From Nocardia macrotermitis (GTDB taxonomy: Bacteria; Actinomycetota; Actinomycetes; Mycobacteriales; Mycobacteriaceae), in assembly GCF_009604405.1 (NCBI RefSeq), contig NZ_WEGK01000008.1:310001-374000 (forward strand): a stretch of DNA of 64,000 nt. The letters run 5' to 3'. Below the pieces are notes generated by a model. The model was not told the DNA's origin and searched no databases. It saw nothing but the letters and a program-made list of their open reading frames with translations. The position numbers were made by a program, and so were the translations under genes. Shown here piece by piece: positions 32,507 through 42,062 of this stretch (its first letter is position 1; each line of letters opens with the position of its first letter).

Positions 32507-33523
32507 GTGCAGCTTCTCGCCAAATTCCGCATCGACGCCTTCATGCTCGGACTACTCGCCGCCGTTCTGGTCGGCGCGGTCCTGCCCGCGCGCGGCGAGG
32601 CCGCCGACGTATTGAGCTGGGCCACCAAGATCGCGATCGGGATCCTGTTCCTGCTCTACGGCGCGCGCCTGAAGCCGCGCGAGGCGCTGGACGGGCTCAA
32701 GCACTGGCGGCTGCACTCGAGCGTGCTCGCGGTGACCTTCATCGTCTTCCCACTGATCGGCCTGGCACTGCGACTGCTGGTGCCCTCGGTGCTCACCGAC
32801 GACCTGTACACCGGCGTGCTCTACCTGTGTCTGCTGCCCTCGACCGTGCAGTCCTCGATCGCCTTCACCTCGATCGCCAAGGGCAATGTGGCCGGCGCGG
32901 TGGTGAGCGCGTCGCTGTCCAATCTGATCGGCGTGTTCGCGACGCCGCTGCTGGTCATGTTGCTGATGGACACCACCGGTCAGGCGACGGTGTCGGTGGG
33001 GTCGATCGTGGCGATCGTGTTGCAGCTGCTGCTGCCGTTCCTGGCCGGACAGCTGCTGCGGAACCAATTGCAGGTGCTGATGCGGCACGCCACCGTCACC
33101 AAGGTGGTCGATCGCGGATCGGTCTACCTGGTCGTCTACGCCGCGTTCAGCGACAGCATGGTCGAACACATCTGGGGCGGTATCTCCCCGCTGTCGCTGC
33201 TGGCCGTGGTCGTGGTGTGTATCGCGGTGCTCACGGTGGTGCTGTCGTTGACCACGCTGGCCAGCAAACTGCTCGGCTTCGATCGCGGCGATCGCATCGT
33301 GATGATCTTCTGCGGTTCGAAGAAGAGCCTGGCCAGCGGGCTGCCGATGGCCACGGTCCTGTTCGCCGGGCACGCGATCGGCCTGATCGTGCTGCCGCTG
33401 ATGATCTTCCACCAGATCCAGCTCTTCGTCTGCGCGTGGCTGGCCGGACGCTGGGAACGCCGGGCCGAGGCAGCCGCCGCGGATGCCGCCCAGCAGGACG
33501 CGGTCACCACCGAGGCCGCCTGA
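32507..33523 (+). CDS. Bile acid:sodium symporter-like (SBF-like/BASS) transporter
   Basis: A 338-residue membrane protein with about ten hydrophobic segments. The order and motifs (ILFLLYGARLKPREALDGL, then LLPSTVQSSIAFTSIAKGNVAGA, and late FCGSKKSLASGLPMA) are those of the SBF-like branch of the bile-acid/sodium symporter superfamily. Such transporters move organic anions or related solutes; the actual substrate is unknown. The start is a GTG close to the divergent LysR regulator. The C-terminal tail is Ala-rich and soluble. Confidence 0.85.
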   Translation: MQLLAKFRIDAFMLGLLAAVLVGAVLPARGEAADVLSWATKIAIGILFLLYGARLKPREALDGLKHWRLHSSVLAVTFIVFPLIGLALRLLVPSVLTDDLYTGVLYLCLLPSTVQSSIAFTSIAKGNVAGAVVSASLSNLIGVFATPLLVMLLMDTTGQATVSVGSIVAIVLQLLLPFLAGQLLRNQLQVLMRHATVTKVVDRGSVYLVVYAAFSDSMVEHIWGGISPLSLLAVVVVCIAVLTVVLSLTTLASKLLGFDRGDRIVMIFCGSKKSLASGLPMATVLFAGHAIGLIVLPLMIFHQIQLFVCAWLAGRWERRAEAAAADAAQQDAVTTEAA

Positions 33524-33529
33524 ACGCCG

Positions 33530-35473
33530 CTATTTCATTGCGGCCATGGGGAATCGGCTCGATGCGGCACCACCGGCCGGAATGACCGGGAGCACCACCG
33601 AGGACGGGTGGGCCGCGTCGTGCAGGATGGTCTGGGTCGCGATCTGCGTATCGGCACTCGCCCCGAACGGCTGACCGGTGTTGGGATTCGGGGCGAACTG
33701 CGGATAGTCGCTGCTGGAGATCTCCAGACGAATCCGCGAACCGGCCCGCACCAGATAGCTGGTCGGCCAGATCTGGATCGTGTACTGGTACGGCTGTCCG
33801 GGAACGGTCGGAGTCGGATGCTCCAGCGAATCGCGGAACGGGGTCCGGATGATCCCGTTGTTCAGATTCACCGTGGACCCATCCGGCGCGACGGCGACCA
33901 GTTTCGCGGTGAAATCGGTATCCGGCGCGGTTGACGCCGCCCACAGTTTCACGGTGGTCGGCCCGGTCAGCTCGGTATCCGCGGACATCGGCGCGGTCGT
34001 GTAGGTCAGCACATCCGAACGCTGCTCGACGACGTACTGGTCGTAGGGCCCCTGCGGTCCCGAGGACGCGCCGCAGCAGGAGTGCCCACCGGCACTGGGC
34101 ACCGGATTCAGCGGATCGTAATCGTAGGTGTCGGGCTGCTGCGGGTCCTTCGGCGGCGCGGTCGTCAACGCACCCAACCGCCCGGTCAGGCCGTTCGCGC
34201 CACTACCGGACAGGTAGTACGTGGTCCAGCGGGTGTTCGGCAGCGGCCACGCGGTCGCGGACTTCCATTTGTTCGCACCCATCAGGAAGTAGTCGACAGT
34301 GGGCTGCCCGGCGACCTTGTTGTCCTGGCCTTTCAGGAAGTGGTCGAACCAGCCCAGCATCAGATCGTTGACGGGACTGTCCCCGGCGGGTCCGACGGCG
34401 GCGAGCATCGGCGCGGAAACACCGCTCCCCGGACGTCCCCACCCCACGTGATCCCACGGTCCGATGACCAGCCGCTGATTCGCGCGAGCCTGCGCGGTAC
34501 CACCGTCGCGCACCATGCCGCTGAAGTTCTCGGTGCCACCGGCCAGGAACGCGTCGTACCAGCCCTCGAAGTCGAGCACCGGAATCTTGACGTCCGGATA
34601 GTGCTCGCGAATGCTCCACTGCTTCCAGTAGTCGTCGCGCGCGGCATGCCGGATCCAGTCGAAGAACCACGGCGCGACATTCGGATCACCCGGACGCATC
34701 GGCGGAAACTGCTGGTACGGACGGTATCCCAGCCACCGCGTGTACTGCGCCTCGTCGGCGAGCAACTGTTTCGCGGTCGCGGTATCGCCGCGATTCCGCG
34801 CGGCGGTCTCGGCGATCGTGCCCATCGCCCAGGGTTCGACGAAGGCGAGCCGGAACTCCCCGCCCTCGTAGGTCCAGCCGTCGTAATAGTCCGACGACGT
34901 GTTCGAGGGCACGATGGTGACCAGGTGCGGCGGCGCGGTGACCGCCGAAAGCCATTGTGTAGCACCCACATACGAGGAGCCGTACATGCCGACCTTGCCG
35001 TTCGAGCCGGGCAGCCCCGCCGCCCATTCGACCGAGTCGTACCCGTCGTCGCGGTCGTTGCCGAATTCGGTGAACGTGCCGCCGGACGCGCCCTGCCCCC
35101 GAATATCCTGCACCACAACGAGATAGCAGTGCGAGGCGAACCACTCGGGCGTCTGGTAGCGATACGGCTTCACCTGCGCCTCGGCCTTGCCGTACTGGGT
35201 GCGCATCAGGATCACCGGGACCCGATCGCCGGTCTTCGGGCGATACACGTCGGCCTTCAGGACGACGCCGTCGCGCATGGTCGCGGGCACGTTCTCCTGT
35301 TTGCTCACCGCGCACTTCCCGCGCCCCTGCGACGGCGGCCAGGCACCGGATGCGGACTCCCCGCCCGAGGGCCCGCTCGCCGATCCGCCACACCCGCTCA
35401 GGACCAGTAACGCGACGGCGAGAATCGCACCGCCCCGCAGAATTCGATTGCGCCGCGCCCGATTCCACGACAT
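33530..35473 (-). CDS. CocE/NonD family hydrolase, lipoprotein (peptidase S15-like)
   Basis: A 647-residue protein with a lipoprotein signal (hydrophobic stretch then LVLSGC, Cys28). The alpha/beta hydrolase part has the nucleophile elbow GMYGSSYVGATQ (Ser near 167), an acid-bearing VLDFEGWYDAF loop and the catalytic-histidine segment PWDHVGWG. The C-terminal jelly-roll domain seen in CocE/X-Pro dipeptidyl peptidases follows (about 440-640). It probably hydrolyses esters or acyl-peptides outside the membrane. An alternative ATG at 35506 would overlap the upstream gene as ATGA but give a 25-residue pre-signal, so I prefer 35473. Confidence 0.88.
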   Translation of the reverse strand: MSWNRARRNRILRGGAILAVALLVLSGCGGSASGPSGGESASGAWPPSQGRGKCAVSKQENVPATMRDGVVLKADVYRPKTGDRVPVILMRTQYGKAEAQVKPYRYQTPEWFASHCYLVVVQDIRGQGASGGTFTEFGNDRDDGYDSVEWAAGLPGSNGKVGMYGSSYVGATQWLSAVTAPPHLVTIVPSNTSSDYYDGWTYEGGEFRLAFVEPWAMGTIAETAARNRGDTATAKQLLADEAQYTRWLGYRPYQQFPPMRPGDPNVAPWFFDWIRHAARDDYWKQWSIREHYPDVKIPVLDFEGWYDAFLAGGTENFSGMVRDGGTAQARANQRLVIGPWDHVGWGRPGSGVSAPMLAAVGPAGDSPVNDLMLGWFDHFLKGQDNKVAGQPTVDYFLMGANKWKSATAWPLPNTRWTTYYLSGSGANGLTGRLGALTTAPPKDPQQPDTYDYDPLNPVPSAGGHSCCGASSGPQGPYDQYVVEQRSDVLTYTTAPMSADTELTGPTTVKLWAASTAPDTDFTAKLVAVAPDGSTVNLNNGIIRTPFRDSLEHPTPTVPGQPYQYTIQIWPTSYLVRAGSRIRLEISSSDYPQFAPNPNTGQPFGASADTQIATQTILHDAAHPSSVVLPVIPAGGAASSRFPMAAMK

Positions 35474-35502
35474 CAATCGACGGTAGCACCGGGCAGGCGC
35501 GG

Positions 35503-36753
35503 TCATGATCGGGTTCGCCCGACCGGTGTCAGCACCGCCGCCAACAGCGCCGCCAGATCCCCGCGCTCGCCGACTTCGATGGTGTCCAGTTCGAGCCACT
35601 CGGCCATCTCCCGCAGCGATCGCGCGAGTTCGGCCGCGACGCGCGGGGTGTCGCGATCCGGCTCGGCGAACGCACCGGGCACCAGCAGCCGCCCGGACGC
35701 TCGCTCGGCCCGCAGATCCACCCGCGCCACCAACTCACCGTCCAGCAGGAACGCGAACACGTAGTACCCGTGCACGCGTTTGTGTTCGGGGGTGTAGATC
35801 TCGATCCGGTAGTGGAAATCGAAGATCCGCTCGGTGCGCGGACGGAAGAAGATCAGCGGATCGAACGGGCACAGCAGCGCGGCCCCGGTGATCTGCCGCG
35901 GCACCCGCGCACCGCCACGCAGATACGCCGGGCGATCCCAGCCGTCGACCCGAACCTCTTCCAGCTCACCGGAATCCAGCAGTTCCGCGATGGCCGGTTC
36001 GGTCTGGCGACGATGCAGCCGGTAGTAGTCGCGCAGATCCGGTTCGGTGCCGATACCCAGCGCGGTGGCCGAGCGGCGGACGAGTTCGCGCACCGCCTCG
36101 GGCTCCTCGATGAGGCGAGAGTGCACCTGCGGTGGCAGTACCCGCTCGGTCAACTCGTAGTGGCGCTGGAAACCGACCCGCTTCCCGACCGACAACTCAC
36201 CGATCGCGAACAACTGCTCGCAGACGACCTTGGTATCGCTGTAGTTCCAGCCCCAGTGATCCTTACTGCGCGGCCGGTCCAGTTCGAGATGCTTCTCCAC
36301 CTCCCCCGCCGTGCACGCGCCGAATTCCCGGACGACTGCGAGCACATCCTCGGGCAGCGAGGGATTGCGCGCGAGCACCTCCCGCGCCCCACCCCAGCGC
36401 CCGTTCCGATACTGCTCCATCCGCCAGCGCAGCAGCGGCCAGTCCTCCACCGGCAGCATCGCGGCCTCGTGCGCCCAGTACTCCACCAGCCGACGGGGAC
36501 GTCGCGCGCTATGACTCCAGGCCGCCTCGTCCACCAGCGCCCGATCGTAGGGACCGATGCGGCTGAACACCGGCGCGTAGTGCGCCCGCACCACCGCGGA
36601 CACCGAATCCAGTTGCAGCACCTGGGTTTTCTCCAGCACCCGCAACACGGTTCGGCGATCGGTCGAGGCAGGGCGCGGCGCGGCGAAGCCCTGGGCGGCC
36701 AGGGCGGTCCGGCGGGCCGCGGCGGCGGTCATGGTACGCACCCGGAGAACCAT
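35503..36753 (-). CDS. YcaQ-like winged-helix DNA glycosylase family protein
   Basis: A protein of about 416 residues of the HTH_42 (YcaQ/AlkX/AlkZ) family. The motif LQLDSV near residue 43 matches the Q-hydrophobic-D triad described for YcaQ-type enzymes, and the segment RAHYAPVFSRIGPYD follows. Family members unhook DNA interstrand crosslinks or excise alkylated bases; some protect producers of DNA-damaging natural products. The start is uncertain: ATGs at 36771, 36753 and 36732 are all possible, and the frame is open to 36912. It overlaps or abuts the CocE gene downstream. Confidence 0.8.
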   Translation of the reverse strand: MVLRVRTMTAAAARRTALAAQGFAAPRPASTDRRTVLRVLEKTQVLQLDSVSAVVRAHYAPVFSRIGPYDRALVDEAAWSHSARRPRRLVEYWAHEAAMLPVEDWPLLRWRMEQYRNGRWGGAREVLARNPSLPEDVLAVVREFGACTAGEVEKHLELDRPRSKDHWGWNYSDTKVVCEQLFAIGELSVGKRVGFQRHYELTERVLPPQVHSRLIEEPEAVRELVRRSATALGIGTEPDLRDYYRLHRRQTEPAIAELLDSGELEEVRVDGWDRPAYLRGGARVPRQITGAALLCPFDPLIFFRPRTERIFDFHYRIEIYTPEHKRVHGYYVFAFLLDGELVARVDLRAERASGRLLVPGAFAEPDRDTPRVAAELARSLREMAEWLELDTIEVGERGDLAALLAAVLTPVGRTRS

Positions 36754-36930
36754 GCCACGGGGCACCGACATATTTCGGCGGGACCGGTTCCCACCTGCTC
36801 GAATCCGTGCGATCCGGATCGCGGAATCGGCTGATCGGGTCCGGCCGTCTGCTAGGTTGGGGACAGTTCGATACATTCGTGTATCCGATGCGTGGCGACC
36901 GTCCACGCACATCGACCCGGAGGAGTTCCC

Positions 36931-38601
<1,671 letters not shown>

Positions 38602-38774
38602 GACTTATCGCGGCCCGGCCACCACACGAAGACTGGTCACGGCCCGGCCGCCACACGAAGACTCGTCACAGCCAGCCGCCACACGAAGACTTATCACGGC
38701 CTGGCTACCGCACGAAAACTCATCACAGCCCGGCCACCGCACGAAGACTCGTCATGGCCCGGCTGCCGCGCGGA
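38602..38774. repeat. Six-copy 29-bp degenerate tandem repeat
   Basis: Units start at 38602, 38631, 38660 (28 bp), 38688, 38717 and 38746. Each runs from a GACTNNTCA-like start, through a GGCCCGGCC core, to CACACGAA or a near variant. There are no spacers. The last unit contains a near copy of the 3' end of the preceding coding sequence (compare 38581-38601 with 38754-38774), so the array probably grew from that end. It fills most of the 219-nt gap between two convergent genes. Confidence 0.9.
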
Positions 38775-38820
38775 GATTCGCGCGGGGCCGGGTCGGTCGC
38801 GAGTACGTCGACTGCGGTGC

Positions 38821-39504
38821 TCAGAGCAGGTTGTGTCGAGCCAGAGCGTCGAGCAGGCCCGTCCTGCGGTCGACTGTCGGCGCCGGGTCGACCCATTCGT
38901 AGGCGCAACCGACTTCCGTTGCGGCACCGTCGTTTTCGCGACTGTCGCCGACCATGAGCGCGTCCTGCGCCGCCACGCCGAGACGCTCGAGCGTCCATTC
39001 GAAGATCGGCCGATCCGGTTTGATCGCGCCGAGTTCGAACGACAGCGCGTACAGGTCGATGTACCGATCCCACTCGTGCGCCCGGAACGCCGGGCGGATG
39101 TCGAACGGGATGTTGCTGACCACCGCGACCTGAATTCCGTTGCCCGACAACGCCTCCAGCACCTTCCCGGTATCCGGGTAGGGCGTCCAGAGCAGCGGAT
39201 CCACCATGCGCGAGTACAGCCGCTGAGCCGGTTCGCCGACGACGCCGGTCTGCCGCAGCACCTCCCGATACACCTCGCGATGCCGGGCCGGATCCAGATC
39301 CCGCTGCTCCCAGGCCTGCTGATGGTGCGCGTCGAACCGCACCGCCTGATGCACCGGAGTGGTCATCCGGTCCAGGATCTCGGCCGATTCGGCCTCGTCG
39401 AAGGGTCGGCCGTCGGCCGTCACCAGGTCCGAGGCCCAACTCTCGTCGGCCTCGAGCCGGAACAGCGTCCCCGAGAAATCGAACAGCACCGCGCGAATCG
39501 TCAC
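38821..39504 (-). CDS. HAD superfamily hydrolase
   Basis: A 227-residue cytosolic hydrolase. HAD motifs: I, FDFSGTLF (nucleophile Asp9, but Ser in place of the usual second Asp); II, VVSN; III, the lysine of GAIKPD; IV, VGDSRENDG. A helical cap lies between I and II (subclass I). It is probably a phosphatase or another phosphoryl-transfer enzyme, though the altered motif I leaves the reaction open. It is convergent with the FAD dehydrogenase and divergent from the ABC ATPase at 39581, with 76 nt between. Confidence 0.9.
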   Translation of the reverse strand: MTIRAVLFDFSGTLFRLEADESWASDLVTADGRPFDEAESAEILDRMTTPVHQAVRFDAHHQQAWEQRDLDPARHREVYREVLRQTGVVGEPAQRLYSRMVDPLLWTPYPDTGKVLEALSGNGIQVAVVSNIPFDIRPAFRAHEWDRYIDLYALSFELGAIKPDRPIFEWTLERLGVAAQDALMVGDSRENDGAATEVGCAYEWVDPAPTVDRRTGLLDALARHNLL

Positions 39505-39580
39505 GCCGCACAGCGTACCGAAGTCATCCCATGACCCAGATCACCTATCAGCTTGTCTGAGGACTTGTTACCGTGGACGG

Positions 39581-40381
39581 ATGGTCGACACCCCTATCCT
39601 GCAGGTCACCGCGGTCGATTTCGTGCGCAACGGCAACCCCATCCTCTCCGATATCTCCCTCACCGTGCGCGCGGGGGAACACTGGGCGCTGCTGGGACCC
39701 AACGGCGCGGGCAAGACCACCCTACTGAAGATGGCCGGCGCCTTCGAACATCCCACCCGCGGCACGGTCGAGGTGCTCGGCAAACGACTGGGCCGGGTGG
39801 ACATGCGCGAACTGCGCACCTCGATCGGACATGTGGACCCCCGGCACACGCTGCCGTATCCGCTGCGGGTGCACGAGGTCGTGCTGACGGGTCTGACCAA
39901 TACCGCCGATCTCCAGCAGCGCTGGACGCCGACCGCCGAACAGATCGTCGAGGCGGACCGGCTGGTGGAACTACTGGGCCTCGCCCACCGCCGCGATGCC
40001 CGCTGGCCCACCCTGTCCCAGGGCGAACGCGGCCGCGCCCTCATCGCCCGCGCCCTGATGGCCGATCCGAGCCTGCTGCTGCTGGACGAACCGGCCACCG
40101 GCCTGGACGTCGCCGGACGCGAGCAACTCATCGACCGCATCGACCGCCTGCAAACCGCCCATCCCGAGCTGGCCTCGATCCTGGTCACCCATCACCTCGA
40201 GGAACTGCCGCCGGGTATCACCCACGCGATGCTGCTGCGCGACGGCCGCACGATCGCCGCCGGCCCCGTCGACGAAGTGCTGACCAGCGAGAACATCAGC
40301 ACCAGCTTCGATCACCCGATCCGGCTGACCCGCACCGACGGCCGCTGGCAGGTCCGCACCGACCGCACGGTCCCAGCCTAG
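39581..40381 (+). CDS. ABC transporter ATP-binding protein, orphan
   Basis: A 266-residue single ATPase domain: Walker A GPNGAGKTT, signature LSQGERGRALIARAL, Walker B LLLLDEPATGLD and the switch histidine in VTHHLEELPPG. The layout resembles YlmA-like ABC ATPases. Neither permease nor binding protein is adjacent, so its partner is elsewhere or it acts alone. The stop is shared with the convergent permease gene through a CTAG tetranucleotide at 40378-40381. Confidence 0.9.
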   Translation: MVDTPILQVTAVDFVRNGNPILSDISLTVRAGEHWALLGPNGAGKTTLLKMAGAFEHPTRGTVEVLGKRLGRVDMRELRTSIGHVDPRHTLPYPLRVHEVVLTGLTNTADLQQRWTPTAEQIVEADRLVELLGLAHRRDARWPTLSQGERGRALIARALMADPSLLLLDEPATGLDVAGREQLIDRIDRLQTAHPELASILVTHHLEELPPGITHAMLLRDGRTIAAGPVDEVLTSENISTSFDHPIRLTRTDGRWQVRTDRTVPA

Positions 40382-41853
40382 GGCAGGTCCTCCCCGTCGA
40401 CCGGAATATTGGCGACGACGGGGAACTCACCGGTGTACCCCTCCCGCTGCTGCGCGATGGCCAGCACCCGCTTGCGCGCCGCGAACCAACCGATGACCAG
40501 CGCCGGGACGATGATCACGAGGCTGACCACGGTCCAGGTCCCGACCGGATAGTCGAACGCCGTCAATACCAGCACCCCGGCCAGGAACACCAGGGTGGCG
40601 ATCCCGGAGTAGGGCGCGCCGAACATCCGGAACGCGGGCCGCTCCACCCGCCCCACGCGCGACCATCGCCACATCTGCAGCTGACACAGCACGATCGTCG
40701 CCCAGGACGCGAGGATGCCGAGCGAGGCCACGTTCAGCACGATCTCGAACGCCTGCGAGGGCACCAGATAGTTCAGCCAGATCCCGAACAACGCCACCAC
40801 CGCGGTCAGCAGGATGCCGCCGTAGGGTACGCCGCGGCTGTTCATCCGGCTGGTGAACGTCGGCGCGCTACCGTTCATCGACATCGAACGCAAGATGCGT
40901 CCGGTGGAGTACAACCCGGCGTTCAGACTGGAGAACGCGGCGGTCAGCACCACGAAGTTCATCACCGAACCCGCATGCGGCACACCGAGTTCGGAGAAGA
41001 ACGTGACGAACGGGCTCTCGTCCTTCGAATACGCGGTGTAGGGCAGCAACAGCGCCAGCAGCACCAGCGAACCCACGTAGAACACCGCGATCCGCATGAT
41101 CACCGAGTTGATCGCCCGCGGCATGATCTTCTGCGGATCCGCGGTCTCGCCCGCCGCGGTGCCGACCATTTCCACTGCGGCATAAGCGAATACGACACCC
41201 GAGGTCACGGTGACCAACGGCAGCACGCCAGTCGGGAACCAGCCGCCGCTGTGGTTGATCACCCCGAGACCGGTGCTGGTCCCCTGGATCGTGAAACGCC
41301 CGGCCAGGAACACCACGCCCACGCCGAGGAACGCGACCAGCGCCACTACCTTCACCAGCGCGGCCCAGAACTCCAGCTCACCGAACCACTTCACCGACAC
41401 CAGGTTGATGCTCAACACGATGACCAGCGCGATCAGCGCGAGAATCCACTGCGCGATGGACCGGAACCCACCCCAGTAGTGGAAGTAGGTCGCGATCGCG
41501 GTGGTGTCCACGATCCCGGTCATCGACCAGTTCAGGAAGTACATCCAGCCCGCGACGAAAGCCGCCTTCTCCCCGTAGAACTCGCGGGCGTAGGAAACGA
41601 ACGATCCGGACGAGGGCCGGTGCAGTACCAGCTCGCCCAGCGCGCGCAGGATGAAGAAGACGAAGATGCCGCAGACGCCGTAGACCAGGAACAATCCCGG
41701 TCCGGCATTGGCGAGTCGGCCACCGGCGCCGAGGAACAGTCCGGTGCCGATCGCCCCGCCGATGGCGATCATCTGCAACTGGCGCGGTTTGAGGCTCTTG
41801 TGATAGCCACTGTCCTCCGCGCCGAGGAATTCCTTGCCGCGTACCTCGGTCAT
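40378..41853 (-). CDS. ansP: Amino acid permease, L-asparagine permease AnsP-like
   Basis: A 491-residue APC-superfamily transporter with about twelve membrane helices. The opening (SGYHKSLKPRQLQMIAIGGAIGTGLFLGAG) and the stretch around GWMYFLNWSMTGIVDTTAIA strongly resemble bacterial AnsP asparagine permeases. It imports an amino acid, most likely asparagine. The ATG at 41853 follows AAGGACC; the frame opens to 42006 without a membrane-protein character. It is divergent from the gamma-glutamyltransferase gene, another enzyme of amino-acid nitrogen use. Confidence 0.9.
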   Translation of the reverse strand: MTEVRGKEFLGAEDSGYHKSLKPRQLQMIAIGGAIGTGLFLGAGGRLANAGPGLFLVYGVCGIFVFFILRALGELVLHRPSSGSFVSYAREFYGEKAAFVAGWMYFLNWSMTGIVDTTAIATYFHYWGGFRSIAQWILALIALVIVLSINLVSVKWFGELEFWAALVKVVALVAFLGVGVVFLAGRFTIQGTSTGLGVINHSGGWFPTGVLPLVTVTSGVVFAYAAVEMVGTAAGETADPQKIMPRAINSVIMRIAVFYVGSLVLLALLLPYTAYSKDESPFVTFFSELGVPHAGSVMNFVVLTAAFSSLNAGLYSTGRILRSMSMNGSAPTFTSRMNSRGVPYGGILLTAVVALFGIWLNYLVPSQAFEIVLNVASLGILASWATIVLCQLQMWRWSRVGRVERPAFRMFGAPYSGIATLVFLAGVLVLTAFDYPVGTWTVVSLVIIVPALVIGWFAARKRVLAIAQQREGYTGEFPVVANIPVDGEDLP

Positions 41854-41956
41854 ATGGCAGGTCCTTCGCGGTCGATGGTCGAAGGTAGAGATTACCCAGC
41901 CGATAGCCAGACGGTGGATATCGACCTCTGCTGAAACGACTCCCACCGAATGATAC

Positions 41957-41971
41957 TGGTACCACTGGTGG
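41957..41971. promoter_or_regulatory. Overlapping palindromes in the ansP-ggt intergenic region
   Basis: TGGTACCA (41957-41964) and CCACTGGTGG (41962-41971) are perfect palindromes sharing three bases. They lie about midway between the divergent starts at 41853 and 42063. They could be an operator for a dimeric regulator; no regulator gene is adjacent. Confidence 0.35.
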
Positions 41972-42062
41972 TTCGCGCCCGTACAAAAGTAGCCGAGCGG
42001 CAACACATTCGACTTCCCTCGACTGGTGGCAGCGCGGGCCTCGATCCCGATACAGTCCGAAC

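Noticed and set aside
38602..38774. CRISPR array
   Set aside because: The 29-bp units are directly abutting with no unique spacers, and there are no cas genes.
39553..41934. A 793-codon plus-strand open frame across the ABC ATPase and permease
   Set aside because: Its product is low-complexity Arg/Gly/His-rich sequence; two well-supported genes occupy the same DNA in other frames.
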